Shown in pieces: positions 1-8,997 of a DNA stretch of 64,000 bases. The translations under genes and the position numbers were made by a program. Every line of letters begins with the position of its first letter. The first letter of the stretch is position 1. Source of the DNA: Actinomycetaceae bacterium (lineage in GTDB: Bacteria; Actinomycetota; Actinomycetes; Actinomycetales; Actinomycetaceae); contig JAQYDG010000004.1 of the NCBI GenBank assembly GCA_028724265.1, forward strand, positions 558,001 through 622,000, read 5' to 3'. The notes under the pieces were generated by a model, which was not told the DNA's origin, made no database searches, and saw only the letters and a program-made list of their open reading frames with translations.

Positions 1-1120
1 CAGGCGCAGTGCCTTGCCCATCAGTGGAAATCGAGAGCTGAGCAGGCCACGCAATATGCTTGTCATCCACCATCACGGGTTCACCCTGAGAAGCATCCAG
101 GCGATCCAGCACCTGGTAAATGATGCGCAGGCTCTGGAAGCACTCGTCAAAACGAACAATCACACGGTGATACGCATCCGACTTCGTATACGTCGGCACA
201 TCGAACTCATAATTCTCGTATCCGCAATACGGCTGATATTTGCGCAAGTCGAACGGCAGACCCGCTGCGCGAATATTCGGCCCGGTGTGGCCGATCGCCA
301 TCAGTGCAGACAGTGAAAGGGTACCCACGTCCGTGAAACGTGCCTTGAACACCGGATTCTGCGCAAGTAGGTCCATCATCTCGTTCAGGCCGCGACGAAT
401 CTTCGGTAGCTTACCGCGAATGTACTCCGTCGCATCGTCAGGTATATCCTCCAGCACGCCGCCAGGACGAATGAATTCATTGTTCATACGCAGGCCAGTA
501 ATGTGCTCGAAGATGCGCAAAATCTCCTCGCGCTCGCGGAACGAGAGCGTCATCAGCGTGGTCGCACCCAAATCGTTGAGGGCAGAACCGATAGCCACCA
601 GATGTGACGCGATGCGGTTGAGCTCCATCAACAGGACGCGAATCATCTGAGCACGCCGAGGCACCTGATCCTCGATACCCAGCAGCTTTTCCACGGCCAT
701 GCAGTAGCCGGTCTCCTGGAAGAACGGGCCGAGGTAATCCATGCGGGTCACAAACGCCACGCCCTGCGTCCAGGTGCGGTACTCCATGTTCTTCTCGATG
801 CCGGTATGCAGGAAGCCTGTGGAACCGCGGCACTCACGCACGTATTCACCATCGAGTTCCAAAAGCATACGGAACACGCCGTGCGTTGACGGGTGAACAG
901 GCCCGATATTGACGACGATGCGTTCTTCGCCCAGCTGCTGTGCTTCAGCGGAGATATCACTCCAGTCGCCACCCACAGCGTCAAAGGTAGGCAAACCTTC
1001 CAACTCAGCTTCCGTGACGCCAGACGTCGCATGGATATTGCTCGGATTGGCGTCATGCCGTGAATTCGCATAATTTTGCGCATCAGCCGAACGCTGTGCG
1101 CTATCAGTGTTGACGCTCAT
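1..1120 (-). CDS. nuoD: NADH-quinone oxidoreductase subunit D (3' end outside window)
   Basis: This is the 49-kDa-type subunit of complex I. It forms part of the quinone-binding cavity at the cytoplasmic face, where NADH electrons reach menaquinone. About 373 codons are visible and the frame is open at the window edge. The family signature GPVHPSTHG is present, followed by the ELDGEYV and GFLHTGIEK blocks. About 60 residues precede the conserved core, a polar extension ([13 protein letters not shown]). The ATG shares one base with the nuoC stop (TGATG), so the two are translationally coupled. It is the fourth gene of a minus-strand nuoABCD run, and the rest of the operon should continue leftwards. 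Identity is certain; only the C-terminus is missing. Confidence 0.96.
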   Translation of the reverse strand, partial: MSVNTDSAQRSADAQNYANSRHDANPSNIHATSGVTEAELEGLPTFDAVGGDWSDISAEAQQLGEERIVVNIGPVHPSTHGVFRMLLELDGEYVRECRGSTGFLHTGIEKNMEYRTWTQGVAFVTRMDYLGPFFQETGYCMAVEKLLGIEDQVPRRAQMIRVLLMELNRIASHLVAIGSALNDLGATTLMTLSFREREEILRIFEHITGLRMNNEFIRPGGVLEDIPDDATEYIRGKLPKIRRGLNEMMDLLAQNPVFKARFTDVGTLSLSALMAIGHTGPNIRAAGLPFDLRKYQPYCGYENYEFDVPTYTKSDAYHRVIVRFDECFQSLRIIYQVLDRLDASQGEPVMVDDKHIAWPAQLSISTDGQGTAP

Positions 1121-1869
1121 CAGTTGTACTGCCTCCTCGTATCAGCCGGGGGCACAACTGCGCCCTTGTATTCCACAGGAATACCGCCCAGCGGATAGTC
1201 CTTGCGCTGGGGATGACCTACCCAATCGTCCGGCATCGCCGTGCGCACTAGCGCAGGATGATCGTCAAAGATGATTCCCATCAAATCCCACGCCTCGCGC
1301 TCATGCCAATCGTTGCCGGGATACACGCTCACAATAGAAGGAATGTGCGGATCAGCGTCCGGGCACGTGACTTCCAGAGCAATAAAGCGGTTATGTGTAA
1401 TGGAGAACAGCGGATAATACGCGTGCAGTTCGCGCCCTTGATCGTTCGGATAGTTGACGCCTGCAACGCCCATACACAGCTCAAAGCGCAGATCCTGATC
1501 GTCGCGCAGATGCTGAGCAACAGGCTTGATGTACTGGCGGGCGATGAAGAGGACGAGCTGACCGTTTTCAACCACAACCTTTTCGATCGCTGCCTCGGGT
1601 GAAATCCCGTCCTGCTGCAGATCTTCGATCAGGTAATCGACAACGGCGTCAAACCAGCCACCATAAGGCCGAGTTGCCGGCCGCGCCATCACTTCGGTGC
1701 GTTTCAACCCGGAAAAACCGCTGGTATCGCCGGAACCGTGTACGCCCCACATGCCCTTCACGGCACGCATCACTTCAGGCTGACTATAGGATCCAAACGC
1801 AACGTCCTTGGTCTGCTCGGATCCCTCGCCGTCCGTATTCTGGGCTTGTTCGTTTACTGAATCGCTCAT
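1120..1869 (-). CDS. nuoC: NADH-quinone oxidoreductase subunit C
   Basis: The 30-kDa-type subunit of the peripheral arm of complex I, 249 residues. The C-terminal half carries the signature [16 protein letters not shown] followed by [14 protein letters not shown], which defines the Complex1_30kDa family. The first 45 residues are polar and poorly conserved. The ATG overlaps the nuoB stop by four bases (ATGA) and its own stop overlaps the nuoD start by one base, so nuoB-C-D are tightly coupled. It is a separate gene, not the NuoCD fusion found in enterobacteria. Confidence 0.97.
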   Translation of the reverse strand: MSDSVNEQAQNTDGEGSEQTKDVAFGSYSQPEVMRAVKGMWGVHGSGDTSGFSGLKRTEVMARPATRPYGGWFDAVVDYLIEDLQQDGISPEAAIEKVVVENGQLVLFIARQYIKPVAQHLRDDQDLRFELCMGVAGVNYPNDQGRELHAYYPLFSITHNRFIALEVTCPDADPHIPSIVSVYPGNDWHEREAWDLMGIIFDDHPALVRTAMPDDWVGHPQRKDYPLGGIPVEYKGAVVPPADTRRQYN

Positions 1870-2423
1870 GCTGCCAACAGCCCCTTCCGCTCTTCAATCG
1901 GCACAGCGTCCAGTGCTGCTTGTTCAGCGGCGCGTGCTGCTGCAACGCGTCCCTTCTTCGTGATCTTGTGATTCTCCATCACGTAACGGCGCAGCACGCC
2001 GACCGCGTCAATCAACATCTCCGGACGCGGAGGGCATCCGGGCAAATACACGTCAACCGGCACGATATGGTCGCAGCCTTGCACAACCGCATAGTTGTTG
2101 AACATGCCGCCGGAGGAGGCGCACACGCCCATCGAGATTACCCACTTCGGATCCGCCATCTTGTCGTACACATCGCGTACGACCGGCGCCATCCTGTGGC
2201 TCACCCGTCCGGACACGATCATCAGATCCGATTGACGAGGGCTGGCGCGGAACACCTCCATTCCGAAGCGGGACGCATCAAAACGCGGCGTGCCGAAAGC
2301 CATCATTTCGATAGCACAACACGCCAATCCCATCGTCACTGGCCACTCGGACTTCGCCATCGCCCAGTTAGCGACCTTTTCAACTGAGGTGAGAAAAATA
2401 CCTTGCTGATTATTCTCTGCCAT
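1866..2423 (-). CDS. nuoB: NADH-quinone oxidoreductase subunit B
   Basis: Carries iron-sulphur cluster N2, the last electron donor to quinone in complex I. The 185-residue protein has the tandem cysteines C35-C36 ([10 protein letters not shown]) and the two later ligands in VCASSGG and PGCPPRPE, so the full tetracysteine set is intact. The C-terminal 35 residues ([13 protein letters not shown]) form a charged tail typical of actinobacterial NuoB. The gene starts at an ATG nine bases after the nuoA stop, preceded by an AAGGAGAG ribosome site. Confidence 0.97.
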   Translation of the reverse strand: MAENNQQGIFLTSVEKVANWAMAKSEWPVTMGLACCAIEMMAFGTPRFDASRFGMEVFRASPRQSDLMIVSGRVSHRMAPVVRDVYDKMADPKWVISMGVCASSGGMFNNYAVVQGCDHIVPVDVYLPGCPPRPEMLIDAVGVLRRYVMENHKITKKGRVAAARAAEQAALDAVPIEERKGLLAA

Positions 2424-2432
2424 AAGCTCTCC

Positions 2433-2792
2433 TTAATCCCACTCCAGGCCGCCACGACGCCACTCATAGATGAATGGAACAGTGATAAGCGCAAGGAATA
2501 TCAACATGGCGAACAGTGAGAATGCGCCAAGACTCTTAAACGATGACGCCCACGGATACAAGAACACCACTTCCACGTCGAAAATGATGAACGTCATAGC
2601 CGTCAAATAATACTTCACCGGGAAACGCCCCGCCCCGCCCGCATTTGGCGTGGCTTCAACACCACACTCGTAGTTTTCCAGCTTGCGGCGGTTATAGCGG
2701 TTCGGGCTGAGAACCGCACTCAAGACCAAGCCGCCGGCTGCCAACACGATTGCGGCGGCAATCATAATGAGGAGTGGAACATACGTCGTCAC
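2433..2792 (-). CDS. nuoA: NADH-quinone oxidoreductase subunit A
   Basis: Small membrane subunit of complex I, 119 residues with three predicted transmembrane helices at about residues 6-28, 62-84 and 91-111. The conserved block YECGVEATPNAGGAGRFPVKYY is visible, with the cysteine of the mobile TMH1-2 loop that lies near the quinone site. The start is a GTG, and the internal ATG of the frame is absent at the expected place. This is the first gene of the nuo operon. The 220 bases upstream hold three perfect or near-perfect palindromes, described separately. Confidence 0.96.
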   Translation of the reverse strand: MTTYVPLLIMIAAAIVLAAGGLVLSAVLSPNRYNRRKLENYECGVEATPNAGGAGRFPVKYYLTAMTFIIFDVEVVFLYPWASSFKSLGAFSLFAMLIFLALITVPFIYEWRRGGLEWD

Positions 2793-2835
2793 GATGCTTC
2801 AACCTGCCCTTCCCTATTTACCGCATGACGAAACG

Positions 2836-2854
2836 ATCGGGAATTATTCCCGAT
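2836..2854. promoter_or_regulatory. Perfect palindrome upstream of nuoA
   Basis: Two 9-base arms (ATCGGGAAT and ATTCCCGAT) flank a single central T. The site lies 44 bases upstream of the nuoA start codon, between it and the other two palindromes. It is too compact for a terminator hairpin and has the form of a dimeric regulator site. The regulator is not identifiable from sequence. Confidence 0.45.
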
Positions 2855-2914
2855 TTCGCTCATGCCTTGGTATATTCTGCCATAGATGACGGAGTGCTCT
2901 GTTCACGAATGGGA

Positions 2915-2940
2915 CTTTTGGGCATATCGACGCCCAAAAG
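2915..2940. promoter_or_regulatory. Inverted repeat between ggr-like gene and nuoA
   Basis: Nine-base arms (CTTTTGGGC and GCCCAAAAG) are separated by eight bases. On the minus strand it lies 73-98 bases after the upstream flavoprotein gene. It could be that gene's terminator, but no T-run follows on that strand, so an operator is equally possible. Confidence 0.45.
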
Positions 2941-2947
2941 CGACCCT

Positions 2948-2973
2948 CGATATTGCACATATGTGCAATATCG
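2948..2973. promoter_or_regulatory. 26-bp perfect palindrome upstream of nuoA
   Basis: A gap-free perfect palindrome. Each half reads CGATATTGCACAT and its complement, so the centre is ACATATGT. It lies 40 bases after the stop of the flavoprotein gene and about 156 bases before nuoA. Perfect 26-base symmetry is very unlikely by chance. The half-site ATGTGCAA also occurs in the glpA-sorC intergenic region at about 17888-17895. Confidence 0.5.
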
Positions 2974-3012
2974 CTCCCTGAACGTGACTGCGCACATAGA
3001 CAAACGAAAGCA

Positions 3013-4290
3013 CTACGCCTTTGGTGCAAGATGCGTCAGCGTGGAGATCAGCCGATCCATCCAATCGCCGCCGCTCCGATCGTAGGAATCGGAGAGTAGC
3101 TTCATCACCAGCCGCATCAGCACCGGATGCGGAAGGCCGTACTGAACACAGACGTGCATAATCTCCGGCCGAGAAATCAGGGATGCAAACACGCGGCCAA
3201 GCGTGTAGTAGCCGCCCAACTCCTGACGGAGGCGAGTGGAATAACCACAGAGTGCATCCTCGGCACGCTGACGGTTAGGCGCTGCGAGTGCATCCACAAG
3301 CGCCTGGGCGGCATACCTCCCCGATTGGAGCGCATACGCGATGCCTTCACCGTTGAAGGGTGACACCATTCCACCTGCGTCACCCACAAGGAGGAGTCCC
3401 TGGCCGTAGTGCGGTTTGCGATTAAAAGCCATCGGCAACGCAGCACCCCGCAGCGTCCCCACCTGGTTCTCCGGCGTGAATCCCCACTCTGGCGGAACGT
3501 TGCGCATCCACACGTTAAACATCGTGCGATAATCCACCCCGCTGGGTTTCGCCGTCGCTGAGAGTGAACCCAGACCGACGTTCACGAGTCCATCCTGCTC
3601 TGCAAACACCCATCCATAGCCCGGAATCAGAGAGGAATGATGAGGAACTCCGTCCCACATTTCCAGATGAGACTCCATCACCTGATCGTGCGAACGCGGC
3701 GAGCGGAAATAGGTTCGATAGGCAACGCCCACCGGCCTCTGAGGATTCTTTTCACGCCCCAGCTTTGTTGCCAGCCGCGCGGCAACGCCGCCAGCATCCA
3801 CCACATAGCGCGCATGAAACTGCACCGTTTCGCCATCCATCTGCGCGCTCACACCGCGCATCATGGAACGGATCGGATCCACCACCGGCCCCGTCACCGT
3901 CACGCCTTCCCTGAGGCGCGCACCCGCCTTCTGTGCGTGACGAATCAGCACCTCGTCAAGCTTTATTCGCGGGCACGTGAGGCCGAAGTTTGGCAGTGAA
4001 TCAACGCTTGGCCACGGAATTTCGATCCGGTGACCACCTCCATACGTTCTCAGCGCCCAGTTCCTCGCCCATCCGTCAAAATTGACGCCCATCCGCTGCA
4101 GCTCTGCCACTGCGCGCGGAGTAAGGCCATCGCCGCAGACCTTGTCTCGTGGAAAATGCGCCTTTTCAAGAACAAGCACATCGAGCCCATTTTTAGCAGC
4201 CCAATAAGCGACTGAACTGCCGGCAGGACCTGCACCAACCACGATCACATCGGCGGAGTCCACGCGCCTCCCCTGTCGGTTTTCCGCCAT
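3013..4290 (-). CDS. Geranylgeranyl reductase-family FAD flavoprotein, possible menaquinone side-chain reductase
   Basis: A 425-residue FAD-dependent oxidoreductase of the geranylgeranyl reductase/halogenase-like family. The N-terminal dinucleotide motif GAGPAGSS is at residues 19-26, and the second FAD motif LLVGDAGGMVSPFNGEGI is at about 300-317. Length and motif order fit MenJ-type enzymes, which saturate one isoprene unit of menaquinone in actinobacteria. The gene overlaps the menG stop by one base and is followed by nuoABCD, so menaquinone methylation, side-chain reduction and menaquinone-reducing complex I are adjacent. The MenJ role is inferred from family and context; another polyprenyl reductase role is possible. 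Confidence 0.8.
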   Translation of the reverse strand: MAENRQGRRVDSADVIVVGAGPAGSSVAYWAAKNGLDVLVLEKAHFPRDKVCGDGLTPRAVAELQRMGVNFDGWARNWALRTYGGGHRIEIPWPSVDSLPNFGLTCPRIKLDEVLIRHAQKAGARLREGVTVTGPVVDPIRSMMRGVSAQMDGETVQFHARYVVDAGGVAARLATKLGREKNPQRPVGVAYRTYFRSPRSHDQVMESHLEMWDGVPHHSSLIPGYGWVFAEQDGLVNVGLGSLSATAKPSGVDYRTMFNVWMRNVPPEWGFTPENQVGTLRGAALPMAFNRKPHYGQGLLLVGDAGGMVSPFNGEGIAYALQSGRYAAQALVDALAAPNRQRAEDALCGYSTRLRQELGGYYTLGRVFASLISRPEIMHVCVQYGLPHPVLMRLVMKLLSDSYDRSGGDWMDRLISTLTHLAPKA

Positions 4291-5006
4291 TAGGCAGCCT
4301 CGCTCGGCTTCACCGCACGGTGAATCGCCACGATACCCGCTGAAAGGTTCCGATACTGTACTAAGGAAAAACCAGCAGCTTTCATCATCGATCCCACAGC
4401 CTGCTGGTTAGGCCAATCGAGGATGGACTCCACCAAATAGTCGTATGCAACATCGTCAGACGACAGAGTTCGGGCTACCTGCGGCATCACCGTGCCTAAA
4501 TACCACCGATACACGCGACGGAATGGAACAAATGCAGGCGTTGAGAACTCGCAGATCACAATGCGCCCACCTGGTTTGAGCACGCGGAACATCTCCGCTA
4601 ACGCTTTGCTCGGATCCTGAATATTGCGCAACCCGTAGCTGATTGTGACGACGTCGAAGCTGGCGTCATCAAAAGGAAGATTCATCGCATCCGCATGGAC
4701 GAATTCGAGGTGAGGATAGCGCTTGCGGCCTTCGGCAATCATTCCCTCAGAAAAGTCTGACGCCACCACGCGTGCTCCACGCCGCGCGTATGTTTCACTC
4801 GATGTGCCTGTGCCTGCTGCAACATCCAGAATGCGCATCCCCGGCTGCGGATCGATCGCAGCCACAGTTGCGGCGCGCCAGATGTACACCTGGCCGAGAG
4901 ACGCAACAGTATTCATCACATCATATTTTTTCGCTACAGCATCAAACATGCCCGACACATCGGAGGGATCCTTCGTCAGGCTCGCCCGCTTCTTGGTGAT
5001 CGCCAT
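4290..5006 (-). CDS. menG: Demethylmenaquinone methyltransferase
   Basis: SAM-dependent methyltransferase of the UbiE/MenG family, 238 residues, catalysing the last step of menaquinone synthesis. SAM motif I is RILDVAAGTGTSS at residues 58-70, and the family signatures FDVVTISYGLRN and VLKPGGRIVICEFS are clear. The N-terminus has the conserved FDAVAKKYDVMN segment. The ATG is preceded by TACAAT seven bases upstream, with no properly spaced ribosome site, so the transcript is probably leaderless. The stop overlaps the start of the flavoprotein gene. Members used for ubiquinone are excluded by the actinobacterial context and the menA gene at 7.3 kb. Confidence 0.95.
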   Translation of the reverse strand: MAITKKRASLTKDPSDVSGMFDAVAKKYDVMNTVASLGQVYIWRAATVAAIDPQPGMRILDVAAGTGTSSETYARRGARVVASDFSEGMIAEGRKRYPHLEFVHADAMNLPFDDASFDVVTISYGLRNIQDPSKALAEMFRVLKPGGRIVICEFSTPAFVPFRRVYRWYLGTVMPQVARTLSSDDVAYDYLVESILDWPNQQAVGSMMKAAGFSLVQYRNLSAGIVAIHRAVKPSEAA

Positions 5007-5013
5007 GCCCTCG

Positions 5014-5019
5014 ATTGTA
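5014..5019 (-). promoter_or_regulatory. Probable -10 element of menG (leaderless)
   Basis: TACAAT on the minus strand ends seven bases before the menG ATG, placing the transcription start at or next to the start codon. No clear -35 is visible. Confidence 0.5.
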
Positions 5020-5104
5020 CACAGCAGACCCGTCGCGCCGCGCAGCCAAAGGGAGCCACAGCGCCACTGGATTCCCTGCCACCGGATTCCCTGACGCCAT
5101 GGCC

Positions 5105-5187
5105 CCGCATCACCGCATCACCGCATCACCGCATCACCGCATCACCGCATCACCGCATCACCGCATCACCGCATCACCGCATCACCG
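5105..5187. repeat. 8-bp tandem repeat array, ten copies
   Basis: Ten perfect head-to-tail copies of CCGCATCA (5105-5184) followed by a partial CCG. It lies between the 3' end of htrA and the 5' end of menG, about 86-168 bases upstream of the menG -10 element. The unit length is not a multiple of three and the copies are identical, features of a slippage-prone repeat. No ORF uses it. Confidence 0.95.
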
Positions 5188-5194
5188 AGGATGA

Positions 5195-6898
5195 TTAGCC
5201 TTCACTCACCCGCGAATCTTCCTTTGCTGCCAGCGCCACATTGATCGTCTGCAGCTTGCCGTTGCGAGCAAAACTGATCTTCACCGAGTCTCCTGAGCTG
5301 TACTGGCGCACGAAACCAGTCAGCGAGGACGCCGACACCACCTGCTTGCCGTTCACCGACGTAATGACGTCACCTGGCTTCAGGCCGGCTTTCGCCGCCG
5401 GTCCCCCATCAACGACGCTCACAATTTGGGCGCCAATCTGTTGAATATCGTCATAGCTGGCAGCCCCACTGGTTGTGGAGACGCCCAGATAGGCATGCGT
5501 TGCAACACCTTGTTTAATGAGCTGGTTCACAACGCTCTTCACCTGGTTAATCGGGATAGCAAAGCCGAGGCCGATAGAGCCTCCCTCATCTGAGCTGGAG
5601 CCAGAGAGTGTCGCAATCGACGAGTTCATGCCGATCACACGCCCCGACGCATCAAACAGTGGGCCGCCCGAATTGCCAGGGTTGATTGCCGCATCCACCT
5701 GAATGGCGTTTGTGACAACCGTGGTATCAGCCTGCTGCTGATTTCCGAATAGGTTTCCGCCCCCGAATCCAAACGGGTTCTGATTTTGGCTCTGTGTTTG
5801 CGACTGAGTTTCGACTGGGCGATCGAGCGCCGAGATGATGCCAGTGGTCATCGTTTGGGATAGACCCAGCGGGTTGCCAACAGCAGCCACGCCCTGCCCC
5901 ACCACAAGAGAATTGGAGTCTCCCAACGACACAGCGTGGAGATCTTTTGGCGGATTCGAAATCTGAAGGACCGCAATATCAGTTGCAGGATCACTGCCCA
6001 CCAGCTTTGCCCGATACAACTGCCCACTGTTCAGCTGCACGTTGATCTGCTGGGCACCGTCAATCACGTGGTTATTCGTCACCACATGCCCATCAGAATC
6101 CAAAATAAAACCGGAGCCCTGTGCACCACCGTTGGAAAGCTGAACGGTGATAGCCACAACGGAGGGCTGCACTGTTGTGGCAACCTTCTGCCAATCTGGA
6201 TTCGATTCACTCGCATCGGTGACGAGGGGCTCACCGGTAGCACCCACCTGCGGAGCAGAAACCGCCACGCTCTGCCCATCGTCACTATGCCGATCCGTCC
6301 ACGCGGCTCCGACACCGCCGCCGATCACGGCACCGATAAGGACTCCAGGAACGAGGATCGCGCCAGCCCTCAGGAGCTTGTGCTTTTTCTTTGGCTTTTC
6401 CGATGGCGCACCGGATCCCGATACAGAATCCGACGGTGTGACGCCGGGGAACGCAGTGGCATTGGACGCCTGGTTGGGGTCAGAATAGCCGAAGGGGAGC
6501 CCGGAAAAGTCCCGGGAACTGGAGCCCTGGTCGAAACTGGACTGGGCAGGATAAGCGGAGCCATGCGAATGAGCTCGCGCATCCATGCCAGCCCGTGCAT
6601 CCATACCGGCCCATGCGTCTGCACCAGTTTGCGCATCGGCATCTGTCCGAGCATCGGTGCCTGTGTGCGTATCCGCGCCCGCCTGTGTGTCTGCCCCAAC
6701 GTGCGCACCCGTTTCTGTCGGCACGTGTCTCGCTGGAACGTGGGTGCTGGATTGCCCGTGTTCAGACTGTTGTGCCGGATCCCCCGACGCATATGGCTGC
6801 TGGTAGGGAGAAAACTGCGCGTGCTGCTGTGGCTGGCCCTCACGAGGCAGCTCTTCACGAGGCCGTTCCCGATTCTCTCCGTTCAAGTCCTCACTCAT
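5195..6898 (-). CDS. htrA: Membrane-anchored HtrA/DegP-family serine protease with PDZ domain
   Basis: A 567-residue trypsin-like protease acting outside the membrane, probably in envelope protein quality control. Order: a cytosolic Pro/Gln/Ala-rich N-terminus (1-170) containing degenerate six-residue GADAxx-type repeats at about 65-110, a basic KPKKKHK stop, one transmembrane helix (177-200), the protease domain (about 235-450) and one PDZ domain (472-559). The catalytic triad is complete: H277 in TNNHVIDG, D307 in TDIAVLQI and S410 in GNSGGPL. A Gln/Asn-rich insertion lies at about 365-390. An ATG three codons earlier (6907) exists, but GAGG is well spaced only for the one at 6898. It is not clearly co-transcribed with menG, as the tandem repeat separates them. 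Confidence 0.93.
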   Translation of the reverse strand: MSEDLNGENRERPREELPREGQPQQHAQFSPYQQPYASGDPAQQSEHGQSSTHVPARHVPTETGAHVGADTQAGADTHTGTDARTDADAQTGADAWAGMDARAGMDARAHSHGSAYPAQSSFDQGSSSRDFSGLPFGYSDPNQASNATAFPGVTPSDSVSGSGAPSEKPKKKHKLLRAGAILVPGVLIGAVIGGGVGAAWTDRHSDDGQSVAVSAPQVGATGEPLVTDASESNPDWQKVATTVQPSVVAITVQLSNGGAQGSGFILDSDGHVVTNNHVIDGAQQINVQLNSGQLYRAKLVGSDPATDIAVLQISNPPKDLHAVSLGDSNSLVVGQGVAAVGNPLGLSQTMTTGIISALDRPVETQSQTQSQNQNPFGFGGGNLFGNQQQADTTVVTNAIQVDAAINPGNSGGPLFDASGRVIGMNSSIATLSGSSSDEGGSIGLGFAIPINQVKSVVNQLIKQGVATHAYLGVSTTSGAASYDDIQQIGAQIVSVVDGGPAAKAGLKPGDVITSVNGKQVVSASSLTGFVRQYSSGDSVKISFARNGKLQTINVALAAKEDSRVSEG

Positions 6899-7285
6899 AG
6901 TGCCCATCCTCTGCTCTGTATCTTCTGTTGATGCTGCTCATGACCTGTTAACGAATCTGTTGAGGATTTTCGTCCGCTACCGGCGCCTTGACGCTCACTT
7001 CCCGCGACCTGACGAAACACGCACAGGCTATCGAGTTGTTGGAAACTCGATATGGATTCGCAGCTATCCCCTCTCGCTCGGTTTCCTCAAGCGTAACTGC
7101 GAATCCTGGGAATTGTCCGAAACTCTGCTCGAAATTGTATCGCGCATTCTGCGACACGCGTCTGGCCTCGTACTGTGCACGGCTGAACCGCCCTCTGCGC
7201 CCATGGACTCTCGCCATCCTTCGCGCACCTCGCCTATCCTCGCCCACCTCACCAACCGTTGCCGCCTCATCAGCCGTCACCCACA

Positions 7286-7291
7286 TATACT
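7286..7291 (+). promoter_or_regulatory. Probable -10 element of menA (leaderless)
   Basis: TATACT lies seven bases before the GTG at 7299, so transcription should begin at or beside the start codon. TTGCCG at 7259-7264 is a weak -35 with overlong spacing. Confidence 0.5.
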
Positions 7292-7298
7292 GGCATGC

Positions 7299-8210
7299 GT
7301 GGCTACACTCAATGATTGGATTGAAGGTGCTCGCGCGCGCACGCTTCCAGCCTCTATCGCACCTGTGCTTGCTGGAACAGGCGTCGCTCTGTGGATGGGC
7401 AGAGCCTCACTGCCGCGTTTTATCCTCCTTGCTGTTGTCGCGCTGGCTTTTCAAATCGGCGTGAATTTCTCGAACGATTATTCCGATGGGATACGGGGAA
7501 CTGACGACGTGCGCTCTGGTCCTCCACGTTTGACGGGGGGTGGAAAAACATCGCCTTCTGTGGTTCTTGCCGCTGCCCTGACTTTTTATGCCGTGGGGTG
7601 CGTTGCCGGGTTGGTCCTCGTCATCATGACGCATCAGTGGTGGATGATCGGCGTGGGCGTGGCCTGCGTGCTCGCCGCATGGTTCTACACCGGCGGGAAA
7701 CATCCGTATGGATATATGGGACTTTCCGAAATATTTGTGTTCATCTTCTTCGGCCTTGTGGCCTGCGGCGGGACCATCTATTTCCAAGCCTTGCATGTTC
7801 CATGGCAGGGGTGGCTTGTGGCGAGCGCGTTCGGAGTGATCGCCTGCGCTCTGCTAATGGTGAACAACACCCGCGACATCCCCACCGACCGTATCAACCA
7901 TAAGATGACGCTCGCAGTCCGAATCGGCGATACGTGGGCTCGGCGCACCTACGCCCTGATGCTCGTCGTCCCCCTGGTGTCAACCCTTGCCCTGATCCCC
8001 ACTATTGGATGGAGGATCATCTTCTTCCTGCCGGCAGCCATCCTGGCCGTCGTGTGTATCAAGCCGGTGCTGATGCATCCGCAAGCACAGGGAAAGGCGC
8101 TGATCGTCGTTCTGCGCAACACGGGTTTTGTCGAGCTAGCTTACGGACTCGGTGCGCTGATTGCATTCTGGATCACGCCGCTCGCCGCCACAATGCCCGT
8201 CACTGCCTAG
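7299..8210 (+). CDS. menA: 1,4-dihydroxy-2-naphthoate polyprenyltransferase
   Basis: UbiA-superfamily membrane prenyltransferase of 303 residues that attaches the polyprenyl chain to 1,4-dihydroxy-2-naphthoate in menaquinone synthesis. The first aspartate-rich motif is NDYSDGIRGTDD with the flanking GPPRLT, and the second is NNTRDIPTDRINHKMT. Eight or nine hydrophobic helices follow the DWIEGARARTLPAS start region that is typical of MenA. The frame is open for about 130 codons further upstream, but that part lacks family similarity. The GTG at 7299 fits both the family N-terminus and the TATACT element. It is divergent from htrA. Confidence 0.93.
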   Translation: MATLNDWIEGARARTLPASIAPVLAGTGVALWMGRASLPRFILLAVVALAFQIGVNFSNDYSDGIRGTDDVRSGPPRLTGGGKTSPSVVLAAALTFYAVGCVAGLVLVIMTHQWWMIGVGVACVLAAWFYTGGKHPYGYMGLSEIFVFIFFGLVACGGTIYFQALHVPWQGWLVASAFGVIACALLMVNNTRDIPTDRINHKMTLAVRIGDTWARRTYALMLVVPLVSTLALIPTIGWRIIFFLPAAILAVVCIKPVLMHPQAQGKALIVVLRNTGFVELAYGLGALIAFWITPLAATMPVTA

Positions 8211-8369
8211 CGACGCAAGAACGCACTGCCACACAGGAACACCTCGCGCTGCACGAGCACCTGGCTCCGTCATATTGCGCCAATATCGTCACATTGTGCG
8301 CCGGGTGCCCGCGCCTGTGAGCCTAGGTAGTACAACTCTCGCCTATTCGAGCCGCCCAGACGCGTGCGG

Positions 8370-8375
8370 TAGGCT
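8370..8375 (+). promoter_or_regulatory. Probable -10 element of the 8382 gene (leaderless)
   Basis: TAGGCT lies six bases before the ATG at 8382, and no ribosome binding site fits between them. Confidence 0.4.
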
Positions 8376-8381
8376 CTAGAT

Positions 8382-8924
8382 ATGCCACGAATTGCCGCAG
8401 CTATTCTCGCCCTTGCAGTCTGGATTTATGGGATCATCGACTGTGCACATGCCAGCCGTATGCCTGCTCATCTGCCGAAATGGCTGTGGCTCTGTTTTGT
8501 GATCTTTGTGCCTGGCATTGGTTCGCTGATGTGGATTGTACTGCGATGGATCACCGAGCATCCCGAGGAAGACCCTGTGGGGGCTGCGGTTCCTGGAAAC
8601 CAAGCAGATAAGAGTTCGCATCCTTCACAAGGCTTTTATCGCCGCTTTGCTGCTTCGCGCAAAAAGGAACATGCCCCGGATGACGATCCCGAGTTTCTTA
8701 AGAAACTCGAAGCGCATAACGCATTTGAAAAGTGGGAGCGCTCTCAGCTCGATAACGACTCACACAACAATTCTGACGCTGCCAGCACAGACGGAACCAA
8801 TACTGCTAGCAAGGACGAGGGCAATAAAGAGGAAGACGCCAGTAGCACCAGCGACGATGGCAGCGGTGATAACTCAGAATCCAGTACACATCCTGACGAC
8901 GATCCCCGCGAGCCTCACAACTAA
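8382..8924 (+). CDS. Small membrane protein with PLDc_N domain and acidic tail
   Basis: A 180-residue protein. Residues 1-60 form two transmembrane helices separated by a short polar loop (SRMPAHLPKW), with the WLWLCFVIFVPGIGSLMWIV pattern of the phospholipase-D/cardiolipin-synthase N-terminal (PLDc_N) domain. There is no catalytic HKD domain. The remainder is hydrophilic and ends in about 60 residues rich in Asp, Ser, Asn and Glu, probably disordered. The function of stand-alone PLDc_N proteins is unknown. It is transcribed separately from menA, with its own -10-like element. Confidence 0.75.
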   Translation: MPRIAAAILALAVWIYGIIDCAHASRMPAHLPKWLWLCFVIFVPGIGSLMWIVLRWITEHPEEDPVGAAVPGNQADKSSHPSQGFYRRFAASRKKEHAPDDDPEFLKKLEAHNAFEKWERSQLDNDSHNNSDAASTDGTNTASKDEGNKEEDASSTSDDGSGDNSESSTHPDDDPREPHN

Positions 8925-8997
8925 AAGCTGATAGCCTGCACCTGCGCTGCCGTTTGGCTATTGCGCTAGCGCTCCTCGCCGCCTGTATCCGCGCGGC

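Noticed and set aside
5105..5187. CRISPR-like array
   Set aside because: The 8-base units are directly adjacent with no spacers, so it is a simple tandem repeat.
5936..6931. 331-codon plus-strand frame across htrA
   Set aside because: Antisense to the protease; Cys/Arg-rich low-complexity translation mirrors the Ala/Asp repeat region.
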